Below, in pieces: positions 44,900-51,999 of a stretch of DNA of 64,000 bases. The translations under genes were made by a program, and so were the position numbers. Source of the stretch: Streptomyces marispadix (lineage in GTDB: Bacteria; Actinomycetota; Actinomycetes; Streptomycetales; Streptomycetaceae); contig NZ_JAKWJU010000002.1 of assembly GCF_022524345.1 (NCBI RefSeq), positions 2,728,001-2,792,000 of the forward strand, given 5' to 3'. Numbering within the stretch: the first letter of the stretch is position 1; each line of letters begins with the position of its first letter. The notes below the pieces were generated by a model. It saw only the letters and a list, made by a program, of their open reading frames with translations. It was not told the origin of the DNA and searched no databases.

Positions 44900-45589
44900 C
44901 TATGTCTCCGCAGCGCCGTCCGCGCGTATGAACACCCCCGCGCGGGCGGCGGCATGAGCGGCGTCCGCGGCCCGCACCGCGACTTCCGCGTCGGCCGGTT
45001 CCCCGGAGATGAACAGCCGGTAGTAGAGCGGCGCGACGGCCGCGCGCACGACCTCCCGCGCATCCGTGCCCTCGGGCAACTCCCCGCGTTCCACCGCACG
45101 TTCGACGACGGGAGCCGCCTGACGGTGACGCCCGGCCAGAAAGCCGTGGAGGGCGCGGGCGGTCGCCGGATCGTGAACTGCCGCCGACACCAGGGCTCTT
45201 GAGACTCTGCCCGCGTGCGGGTCCTCGAAGTGCGTGACCACGAGCGAGGTCAGTTCCCGCAGATCACCGAGTACGCCGCCGGTGTCGGGCACGGGCCACG
45301 GCTCGTCCGACGCGAGGTCGAGGGCGTCGGCGGCGAGCCCGGCCGCGTTTCTCCAGCGCCGGTAGACGGTCGTCCTGTGCACGCCGGATCTGGCGGCCAC
45401 GCCCTCGATAGTCAGCCCGCCGTAACCCCGTTCGGCGATCTCCGCGAGCGTCGCCTCCCTGACGGCCGCGCGTGTACGTGCCGTACGGCCGCCGGGGCGG
45501 GTGCTGCCGTGCGCGCGAACGCCCCCGTCCTGTGGCTCTGTGCCGCCCGTCGCCTGGCCCAACCCGCGCCTCCGTAAACGGCGTTGCAC
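44900..45589 (-). CDS. TetR/AcrR-family transcriptional regulator
   Basis: The 229-residue repressor has a TetR helix-turn-helix (about 45-85: AVREATLAEIAERGYGGLTI, EGVAARSGVHRTTVYRRW) and a helical ligand domain. The GTG at 45589 has GGGGA eight bases upstream, while the GTG at 45595 is too close to it. The frame extends further but is not conserved. It is divergent from virginiamycin B lyase, so it likely controls that gene. Confidence 0.88.
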   Translation of the reverse strand: MQRRLRRRGLGQATGGTEPQDGGVRAHGSTRPGGRTARTRAAVREATLAEIAERGYGGLTIEGVAARSGVHRTTVYRRWRNAAGLAADALDLASDEPWPVPDTGGVLGDLRELTSLVVTHFEDPHAGRVSRALVSAAVHDPATARALHGFLAGRHRQAAPVVERAVERGELPEGTDAREVVRAAVAPLYYRLFISGEPADAEVAVRAADAAHAAARAGVFIRADGAAET

Positions 45590-45684
45590 CGTCACGTTCC
45601 CCGTGTCAGTCTCCCGTCGGCAGCTTAACGCAACACTGTCGCATTTAGCCCGGAACGGTCCCTGGGGCCCATCGGCCCGCAGAC

Positions 45685-45706
45685 CCAACGGCACGTGATC
45701 CGTTGG
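45685..45706. promoter_or_regulatory. Inverted repeat between TetR gene and vgb
   Basis: CCAACGG and CCGTTGG form perfect 7-bp arms around an 8-bp centre (45692-45699), 46 bp before the vgb start. Flanking GGCCCGYAGACC words are also repeated. It is a candidate TetR operator. Confidence 0.5.
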
Positions 45707-45752
45707 CCCGTAGACCTACGAGGCCTTCCGACGTACGAGGGAGCACACCCGC

Positions 45753-46706
45753 ATGACGAAGACGCTCGTCGTTGAAGAGATCGCGCTCACGGAGGGCGTC
45801 GACGCCGGTGCGGGTCCTTACGGCATCGACTCCGGCCCGGACGGCGCGATCTGGTTCACCCTCGTCCACGCCGGTGCGATCGGACGGCTGGAGCCGCGGA
45901 GCCGTGCGCAGAGCGTCCACCGGCTCGACGCCTCCGACAGCGGACCGACCGTCGTCACGCCCGGTCCGGACGGTGCGATGTGGTTCTGCCGTACGCACGA
46001 TCACAGCATCGGGCGCATCGCGATGGACGGCAGTGCGCGCAGGTTCGTGCTGCCCGGCGCCGACTCCGCCCCGTACGGCATCACTTGGGGCCCGGATGAT
46101 GCGCTGTGGTTCACCGAGACCACGGCGAACCGGGTCGGCCGCATCACCGTCGACGGCGAGGTGACCGGCTTCCCGCTGCCGATCGCCGGTGCCTTTCCGT
46201 CGGCGATCGCCGCGGGCGCCGACGGGGCGCTCTGGTGCACGCTCAATCAGGCCGACGCCGTCGCCCGCATCACGACGGCGGGCGAGATCACGTCCTTCCG
46301 GCTGCCGACGGAGGGCGCGGCACCGGTCGGGATCGCCGCGGAGGCGGGCGGCGTGGACGGCGGCAGCCGCGGGCACGAGGGCGGCGCGGGCGCCCTGTGG
46401 TTCGCCGAGATCGGGGCGGGAGCCGTCGGCCGTATCACCACCACCGGTGACATCACCGAATTCCCGCTGCCCGACCGGGAGTCGCGCCCGCACGCCGTGG
46501 CCGTCGACGCCACCGGCGCGTGCTGGTTCACGGAGTGGGCCACCGGACGCATCGGGCGCATCACCCCGGAAGGCGACGTCACGGAGGCGGCGCTGCCCTC
46601 GCCGTCCGCCGAGCCGCACGGTCTGACTCTCGGCCCGGACGGTGCCGTCTGGGCGGCGCTGGAGTCGGGAGCGCTGGCACGCGTGACCGTCGCCGGTGAG
46701 GAGTGA
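45753..46706 (+). CDS. vgb: Virginiamycin B lyase
   Basis: Vgb linearises streptogramin B antibiotics by an elimination reaction. The 317-residue protein is a seven-bladed propeller built from repeats of the type PYGITWGPDDALWFTETTANRVGRI. The catalytic residues of the staphylococcal enzyme appear at matching spacing: H247 (RPHAVA), H289 (EPHGLT) and E304 (AALESG). A short Gly-rich insertion (about 197-214) interrupts one blade. Chromosomal Vgb homologues are common in streptomycetes; some inactivate streptogramins, but others may have another role. The start is the ATG at 45753, preceded by GAGGGAG. Confidence 0.9.
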   Translation: MTKTLVVEEIALTEGVDAGAGPYGIDSGPDGAIWFTLVHAGAIGRLEPRSRAQSVHRLDASDSGPTVVTPGPDGAMWFCRTHDHSIGRIAMDGSARRFVLPGADSAPYGITWGPDDALWFTETTANRVGRITVDGEVTGFPLPIAGAFPSAIAAGADGALWCTLNQADAVARITTAGEITSFRLPTEGAAPVGIAAEAGGVDGGSRGHEGGAGALWFAEIGAGAVGRITTTGDITEFPLPDRESRPHAVAVDATGACWFTEWATGRIGRITPEGDVTEAALPSPSAEPHGLTLGPDGAVWAALESGALARVTVAGEE

Positions 46707-46709
46707 CGT

Positions 46710-46837
46710 ACGCGGGCACGCCTGAACGCGGGCACGCCTGAACGCGGGCACGCCTGAACGCGGGCACGCCTGAACGCGGGCACGCCTGAACGCGGGCACG
46801 CCTGAACGCGGGCACGCCTGAAGGCGGGTACGCCGGT
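46710..46837. repeat. 16-bp tandem repeat (minisatellite), seven perfect copies plus one degenerate
   Basis: The unit ACGCGGGCACGCCTGA repeats without change at 46710-46821 (7 x 16 bp), followed by a decayed copy to 46837 and a half copy. It begins three bases after the vgb stop codon. Because 16 is not a multiple of three it does not encode a regular peptide repeat. No unique spacers separate the units, so it is not a CRISPR array. Confidence 0.95.
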
Positions 46838-46964
46838 ACGCGGGTACACCGCCGTGGTGACACGCAGGCACGGCATCCGGAAACGACAGCGGCGCGGCGG
46901 GGACGAGGGGCGCCGAGCGGCCGACGTGGTTTCCCCGGGCCCCCGGCTGGCGGATCATGGGCGC

Positions 46965-48206
46965 ATGGGTGTAGAGAGCAACGGCCACGGGGTGACCGAA
47001 CGGCGGGCCGTCCCGAGGGCGTTGGCGTTCTGGCTGGTGGCAGCCGCCTTCACGACGACGATGCTCGGCACGACGCTGCCCACCCCGCTGTACGTCCTCT
47101 ACCAGCGCGAGCTGCACTTCTCCACCCTCATGGTCACCGTCGTCTTCGCCACGTACGCGGTGGGCGTGCTGGCGGCGCTGCTGCTCTTCGGCCATGTGTC
47201 GGACGAAGTCGGCCGCAGGCGGACCCTGTTGCCCGGGCTGGCGCTGTCGGTCCTCAGCAGCGCCGTCTTCCTCGCGGCGGACGATCTGACGCTGCTCTTC
47301 GCCGGGCGGCTGCTGTCCGGGCTGTCGGCCGGGATCTTCACGGGGACCGCGACCGCGGCCCTGGTGGACCTCGCGGGAGGCCGCAGCACCGGACGGGGCA
47401 GCCTCGTCGCCACGGTCGTGCAGATGGGCGGGCTGGGCAGCGGGCCGCTGGTGGCGGGGGTGCTCGCCGAGTTCGAACCGGAGCCGCTGCTGCTGCCGTT
47501 CGCCGTCCACCTGGGGCTGCTCGTACCGGCGGTGGCCGGCGTGTGGTTCATGCCGGAACCGGTGGAGGGCGCCGTGCGCCGCCCCCGCCTGCGGGTGACG
47601 AAGCCGGGGGTCCCGCACGGAATGCGCGGCACCTTCGTACGGGCGGGCATCGCCGGATTCGCGGGCTTCGCGGTGCTGGGCCTGTTCACGGCCGTGTCAC
47701 CGTCGTTCCTCGGGAAGCTGCTGGGGATCGAGGACTTCGCGCTCCAAGGCGCCGTCATCTTCACGGTGTTCGCGGCCTCGGCCGTCGGTCAGATCGCGCT
47801 GGTGCCGAAGTTCGGGGACACATCGCTGCCGCTGGGCTGCGCCGGGCTCGTCGTGGGGATGGGCCTGCTGACGGCCGGGTTCGCCGAGCTGTCCTTCGAA
47901 CTGCTCGTCACGGGCGGGGTGATCGCGGGACTCGGGCAGGGCATGAGCTTCCGCGCCGGGCTCGCGGCCGTCAACGCGGAGGCCCCCGTCGAGCGGCGCG
48001 CCGACGTCGCGTCGACGTACTTCGTAGTGCTCTACGTGGCGCTGTCCCTGCCCGTGATCGGCGTGGGCGTGGCCGCCGACCTCGTGGGGCTGCGGGCGGC
48101 GGGGATCGCCTTCAGCGTGGTCGTGGCCGTGCTCGCGGGCTCGGTGCTCGTGGCGCTGCTGCGTGCGGGGCAGCGTACGGGCGGAGGGGAAGGGGCGCGC
48201 ACCTGA
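46965..48206 (+). CDS. MFS transporter
   Basis: This 413-residue major facilitator has twelve predicted helices: FWLVAAAFTTTMLGTTLPTP, then GHVSDEVGRRRTLLPGLALS (loop 2-3 signature), and VNAEAPVERRADVASTYFVV. It resembles drug or sugar efflux carriers; substrate unknown. The ATG at 46965 is preceded by GATCAT six bases upstream. An open frame reaches back into the repeat region but is not conserved. It is downstream of vgb, separated by the minisatellite. Confidence 0.88.
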   Translation: MGVESNGHGVTERRAVPRALAFWLVAAAFTTTMLGTTLPTPLYVLYQRELHFSTLMVTVVFATYAVGVLAALLLFGHVSDEVGRRRTLLPGLALSVLSSAVFLAADDLTLLFAGRLLSGLSAGIFTGTATAALVDLAGGRSTGRGSLVATVVQMGGLGSGPLVAGVLAEFEPEPLLLPFAVHLGLLVPAVAGVWFMPEPVEGAVRRPRLRVTKPGVPHGMRGTFVRAGIAGFAGFAVLGLFTAVSPSFLGKLLGIEDFALQGAVIFTVFAASAVGQIALVPKFGDTSLPLGCAGLVVGMGLLTAGFAELSFELLVTGGVIAGLGQGMSFRAGLAAVNAEAPVERRADVASTYFVVLYVALSLPVIGVGVAADLVGLRAAGIAFSVVVAVLAGSVLVALLRAGQRTGGGEGART

Positions 48207-48280
48207 CGAGGCGCGGGGGCTCGACAGACGCGGCGGCCCGAACAGGCCCGGCGCGGGCGGGACTTGGAGCCGGGCGTCGC

Positions 48281-49789
48281 CTACGATCCGCCGGTCCCGC
48301 CGGTCCCGCCCGGCTCGTGTGCCGCGGGCGCTACGTCCACGAGACCTACGTCCGTATGCCGGGACTCCTCCGAGTACAGGAACGCCACGAGCGACACCGC
48401 CGCCGTAGCCGCCATGAAGGCCGCGACCAGCCAGGGGTCGCCGTCCGCGTAGCCCAGCAGCGCCGCCGCCACGAACGGCGAGAATCCGGCCAGCGCCGCG
48501 CCCGTCTCCCGTGACGCCGCGAAGCCCGTGTAGCGCACGCGGGCCCCGAACAGCTCGGCGTAGAAGACCGGTTGGACGGCGATCATCGGCGCCAGGCCCA
48601 GCGCCGTGGCCACGATCATCGCCAGCCAGATGACGACGGGCACCCCGGTGTCCAGCAGCAGGAAGAACGGATACGCGAACAGCCCGGTGAAGACCACGCT
48701 GAAGAGATTGAGCGGCCTGCGCCCGATCCGGTCCGACAGCGCTCCGTACAACGGCTGTAGTGCGATCACCACGAGCCCGAACGAGATGACGCCCGTCAGC
48801 GCGACCCACTTGGGCTGCCCGACCTCGCTCGTCAGATACGAGACGGAGAACGTCGCGTAGATGTACACCACCGAGGTGTCGCAGATGTGCGCGCCGACCC
48901 CCACCAGGAAGCTGCGCGGATGGCGCCGCAGCGCCTCTCGCACCGGCAGCTTCACGACCTCGCGGTTCTCCTGCATGCGGCGGAAGACGGGCGATTCGGC
49001 GACGCGCAGCCGCAGATAGAGCGATACGCCGATCAGCACGAAGCTGAAGAGGAACGGCAGCCGCCACCCCCAGGCGTTCAGGCTCGCCTCCGGAAGCATC
49101 CCCACGAAGAGGAAGACGACCATCCCCATGACGAGCCCGGCCTGCACGCCCGCCTGTGCGAACGAGGCGTAGTAGCCGCGGCGTTCGGCGGGCGCGTGCT
49201 CGGCGAGGAGGGTCGAGGCGCCGCCGAACTCGGCGCCCGCGCCCAGCCCTTGGCACACGCGCATCAGCGTGAGCAGTACGGGGGCCGCGACGCCGATCGA
49301 CGCGTATGTGGGCAGCAGGCCGATCAGGCCCGTGGACAGGCCCATGACCAGCGTCGTCAGTACGAGCGTCGACCGCCTGCCGATGCGGTCGCCGAGCGCA
49401 CCGAAGAGGAAGCCGCCGACGGGGCGGAAGACGAAGCCGACGCCGAAGGTCGCGAGGCCGACGAGGGTGCCGGCGGCGGGGTCGTCCTGGACGAAGAAGA
49501 GCTGGTTGAAGACGAGCACGACCGCCGTGCCGTAGATGAAGAAGTCGTACCACTCCAGCGCGGTGCCCACGACGGACGCCGTCACCACGCGCCGCAGCTC
49601 GCGGTCCGTGCGCATGGTGCGGGCCGCCTGCGGCGGACCGGAGACCGGCGCCGGAGGATCGCCGGGAGTCGTCCCGGCCGAGGTCGGGGACTCGGCCGGA
49701 GCGGGGGTCGTGGCCGGAGTCGGGGACTCGGCCGGAGTCGGGGTCGTGGCTGGATTCGGGTTCGTGGTCGGTGGTGGTTCCTCGGACAT
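48281..49789 (-). CDS. MHS-type MFS symporter (organic acid/osmolyte)
   Basis: This 502-residue member of the metabolite:H+ symporter branch of MFS shows VTASVVGTALEWYDFFIYGT, FGALGDRIGRRSTLVLTTLV, MRVCQGLGAGAEFGGASTLL and EHAPAERRGYYASFAQAGVQ, all diagnostic. The branch carries proline, betaine, citrate, ketoglutarate or shikimate. Residues 1-55 are a Pro/Thr/Ala repeat (TPAESPTPATTPAPAESPTS) encoded by degenerate 18-bp repeats at about 49677-49761. It is divergent from the IclR regulator gene, which probably controls it. Confidence 0.9.
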   Translation of the reverse strand: MSEEPPPTTNPNPATTPTPAESPTPATTPAPAESPTSAGTTPGDPPAPVSGPPQAARTMRTDRELRRVVTASVVGTALEWYDFFIYGTAVVLVFNQLFFVQDDPAAGTLVGLATFGVGFVFRPVGGFLFGALGDRIGRRSTLVLTTLVMGLSTGLIGLLPTYASIGVAAPVLLTLMRVCQGLGAGAEFGGASTLLAEHAPAERRGYYASFAQAGVQAGLVMGMVVFLFVGMLPEASLNAWGWRLPFLFSFVLIGVSLYLRLRVAESPVFRRMQENREVVKLPVREALRRHPRSFLVGVGAHICDTSVVYIYATFSVSYLTSEVGQPKWVALTGVISFGLVVIALQPLYGALSDRIGRRPLNLFSVVFTGLFAYPFFLLLDTGVPVVIWLAMIVATALGLAPMIAVQPVFYAELFGARVRYTGFAASRETGAALAGFSPFVAAALLGYADGDPWLVAAFMAATAAVSLVAFLYSEESRHTDVGLVDVAPAAHEPGGTGGTGGS

Positions 49790-49937
49790 CGCCGTCTCGA
49801 TTCATCCGTCCCTGCCGCCTGGGCCGCCACGGGCAGGCTCCGGCACGCCGCCTCCACCGCGTACGCGACGGCCGTCGACGGCTGCGGGGAGCCGTCGACA
49901 GCCCTCGGCCAGCGACAGTCATACTGCTCGACTGTCG

Positions 49938-49965
49938 TTCCGCACGGCGGAATCAGATTCCGGAA
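49938..49965. promoter_or_regulatory. Overlapping palindromes, candidate IclR operator
   Basis: Three overlapping symmetric elements lie here: TTCCGC-ACG-GCGGAA (49938-49952), GGAAT-CAG-ATTCC (49949-49961) and TTCCGGAA (49958-49965). They are centred in the 347-bp region between the divergent MFS and IclR genes, which otherwise holds no gene. Confidence 0.6.
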
Positions 49966-50124
49966 ACCGGCCCGGGGTTCCGAGATGCTGCCACAGCCCC
50001 CCAAGGCTGTGAACCCGCGCGGCAGTGGCGGGAGTACGCCGAAGAGGCCCGTCCGACCGCCTGGCGCCGCCCCGCCGCCCGTCCTCGCTTTCCCGGACCG
50101 GAACGCCGCCGCGCCGCCGCTGCC

Positions 50125-50130
50125 TAGACT
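50125..50130 (+). promoter_or_regulatory. -10 box of a probable leaderless promoter for the IclR gene
   Basis: TAGACT lies six bases before the ATG at 50137. There is no Shine-Dalgarno sequence in between. Confidence 0.5.
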
Positions 50131-50136
50131 GGGCCG

Positions 50137-50922
50137 ATGGCCAGCAATGGGCACCGCACGGCGGCGGACAAGACACTCGATGTGCTGGAGGCTCTGTCCG
50201 CGCACCGCACCGTCGCGGCGATCTCCGAGGCCACGTCGCTGCCCAAGCCCACCGTCCACCGGATTCTCCAGACGCTCGTGGAACGCGGCTTCGCCCGCTC
50301 GCTCGGCCGCGGCAGCTACGCGGGCGGCCCCCGCATCCTCACGCTCGTCGGCAGCCACCAGCGCGAAGGCGATCTCGCCGACCAGGCCCGGCCCGTATTG
50401 GAGGCGCTGCGCGAAGAGACGGACTGGACGGTCCACTTCGCGCTGCTCAGCGGCGACGAGGCCGTCTACGCCGCCAAGTTGGAGGCCGACAAGCCCTACC
50501 GGCTCGCCTCCCGTGTCGGCATGAGCCTCGCCCTGCACTCCACTTCCGTGGGCAAGTCCGTACTCGCCACACTCCCCGACGACTCCGTCCTCGCCCTCCT
50601 CAAACGCACGGGCATGCCCGTACATACGGAACATACGCGCACCGATCCGGAACAACTGCTGGCCGAACTCTCCTCGGTACGCGAACGCGGCTACGCCGAG
50701 GACCGCGAGGAGAACGAGACCGGCGTCGTCGCCGTGGGCGCACCCGTCTTCGACCACTCGGGGCTCGCGCTCGGCGGCATGAGCGCTGTCACCCTGAGCA
50801 ACTTCGCGGACGAGTCGTCGCTGACCCGGCACGGGAAGGCCGTGGCCGCGGCGGCGGAACGCTTCTCACTCACCCTGGGCGCACCGGCACACCGCTGCAC
50901 GCTCACCCCACGAGGGGCCTGA
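50137..50922 (+). CDS. IclR-family transcriptional regulator
   Basis: The 261-residue regulator has an N-terminal winged helix (KTLDVLEALSAHRTVAAISE, ATSLPKPTVHRILQTLVERG) and a GAF-like effector domain (LEALREETDWTVHFALLSGD, then ALHSTSVGKSVLATLPDD and RERGYAEDREENETGVVAVG). IclR proteins commonly control uptake or breakdown of small organic acids. It is divergent from the MHS symporter gene, with overlapping palindromes between them. Confidence 0.9.
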   Translation: MASNGHRTAADKTLDVLEALSAHRTVAAISEATSLPKPTVHRILQTLVERGFARSLGRGSYAGGPRILTLVGSHQREGDLADQARPVLEALREETDWTVHFALLSGDEAVYAAKLEADKPYRLASRVGMSLALHSTSVGKSVLATLPDDSVLALLKRTGMPVHTEHTRTDPEQLLAELSSVRERGYAEDREENETGVVAVGAPVFDHSGLALGGMSAVTLSNFADESSLTRHGKAVAAAAERFSLTLGAPAHRCTLTPRGA

Positions 50923-51114
50923 GGGCGAACGGATCGCCGGCGGTGGGGATCGCCGTCGGCGGAGGGCGCCGCCGGCGGGACATGGTCGTCTGAGGGCACG
51001 TGGTTGGCTGAGGGCACGTGGTTGATGGGCGCGTGCTTCTGGGGGAGGCTGTAGGACCGCGCCTTCCGGCATCCGACCGGTACGGGCGAGGGCGGGCGAG
51101 GTGAGGAGGGCACG

Positions 51115-51729
51115 GTGCTACGCCATGTACGCGCTGTGCGCCCTGCACGCCCTGTGCATATCGAGCGCCCTGTGCATCCCGAGCACCCTTCGCGCCAGTC
51201 GGTCGCCGATGGTGAACCGCCGCCCGCGCCCGCCCAGGCGCGTACGACGGCTCGGGCGCATGCGACCAGCCCGGCGGGTACGGCCGCGAGCCCGGCGTAC
51301 TCACGTCGGCAGCGACGGCTGCCGGGCATCCTGCTCGCGGTACTGCTGGCAGTGTTCGGCGGCACCGCGGCCGTGCCGCAGCAGACGGCCGTGCCGCAGC
51401 AGACGTCGGCCGCCCCGGGCGCCTCGGGCATCTCAGCCGCCCGAGCCGCCCATGCGGTTCAACTCGCCTACTCCGGCGGGCAGTCGGCCAACCCGTACTC
51501 GACGGGCACGCACCACCAGCAGCCGCCGCAGCATCTCCATGGCGCGATCGCACACCCCGCGCACGCCGCCACTCACGCGCCTCTCCCGCTGCTTCCCGCC
51601 GTGGAGCAGTACACCCGTGAGCCCCGGCGCGGCTCCCTGCTGCCGCAGCGTCCACGGCTCGCCCCCGTTCAGCTCGCGCACCGTTCGCCCTGCCAGGGCC
51701 GCGCCCCTCCTGCCCGCACAGGCATCTGA
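51115..51729 (+). CDS. Secreted or membrane-anchored hypothetical protein
   Basis: The 204-residue protein has a basic N-terminal region of about 65 residues, one hydrophobic helix (LPGILLAVLLAVFGGTAAV) and a His/Pro/Gln-rich outer part (YSTGTHHQQPPQHLHGAIAH). The C-terminus RRGSLLPQRPRLAPVQLAHR is basic. AGGAGG five bases before the GTG at 51115 supports this frame and start. I recognise no domain. It may be a secreted peptide-like protein; no neighbour gives a clue. Confidence 0.6.
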   Translation: MLRHVRAVRPARPVHIERPVHPEHPSRQSVADGEPPPAPAQARTTARAHATSPAGTAASPAYSRRQRRLPGILLAVLLAVFGGTAAVPQQTAVPQQTSAAPGASGISAARAAHAVQLAYSGGQSANPYSTGTHHQQPPQHLHGAIAHPAHAATHAPLPLLPAVEQYTREPRRGSLLPQRPRLAPVQLAHRSPCQGRAPPARTGI

Positions 51730-51900
51730 CAGTCGACGACCGACAACTCACGTCTGACGGACGACAAGCAGCAATTCACGGCTGACGGACGACGACTGAC
51801 GGACGACGGACGACGGACGACGAATAACAACTGGCAGATGCCAACTGACAGATGACGGCTGACAGGTAACAACTGACGGCTGACAACTGACAGATATCCG
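51722..51900. repeat. Degenerate CTGACGGACGAC / CTGACAGATGAC repeat array
   Basis: A 180-bp array of related words (CTGACGGACGAC, ACTGACAGATGAC, CTGGCAGATG, CGGCTGACGG) lies between the secreted-protein gene and secDF. It is unusually AT-rich and A/C/G-biased for this chromosome. The same words occur in inverted orientation near 25.2 kb. Confidence 0.75.
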
Positions 51901-51999
51901 ACTTTGTCATCCCACGACACCGTTCCACGGTGTCGCATTCCCCCACGCCCACCCGCGCCCCTCCCGGGGCCAGGTGTGCCTGTGCAGGAGGCAATCCCC

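Noticed and set aside
46710..46837. Possible CRISPR array
   Set aside because: The 16-bp units are directly adjacent with no spacers, and no cas genes are present.
51101..51757. Alternative plus-strand frame overlapping the secreted hypothetical gene
   Set aside because: It is Arg/Cys-rich shadow sequence; the frame at 51115 has AGGAGG and a coherent hydrophobic helix.
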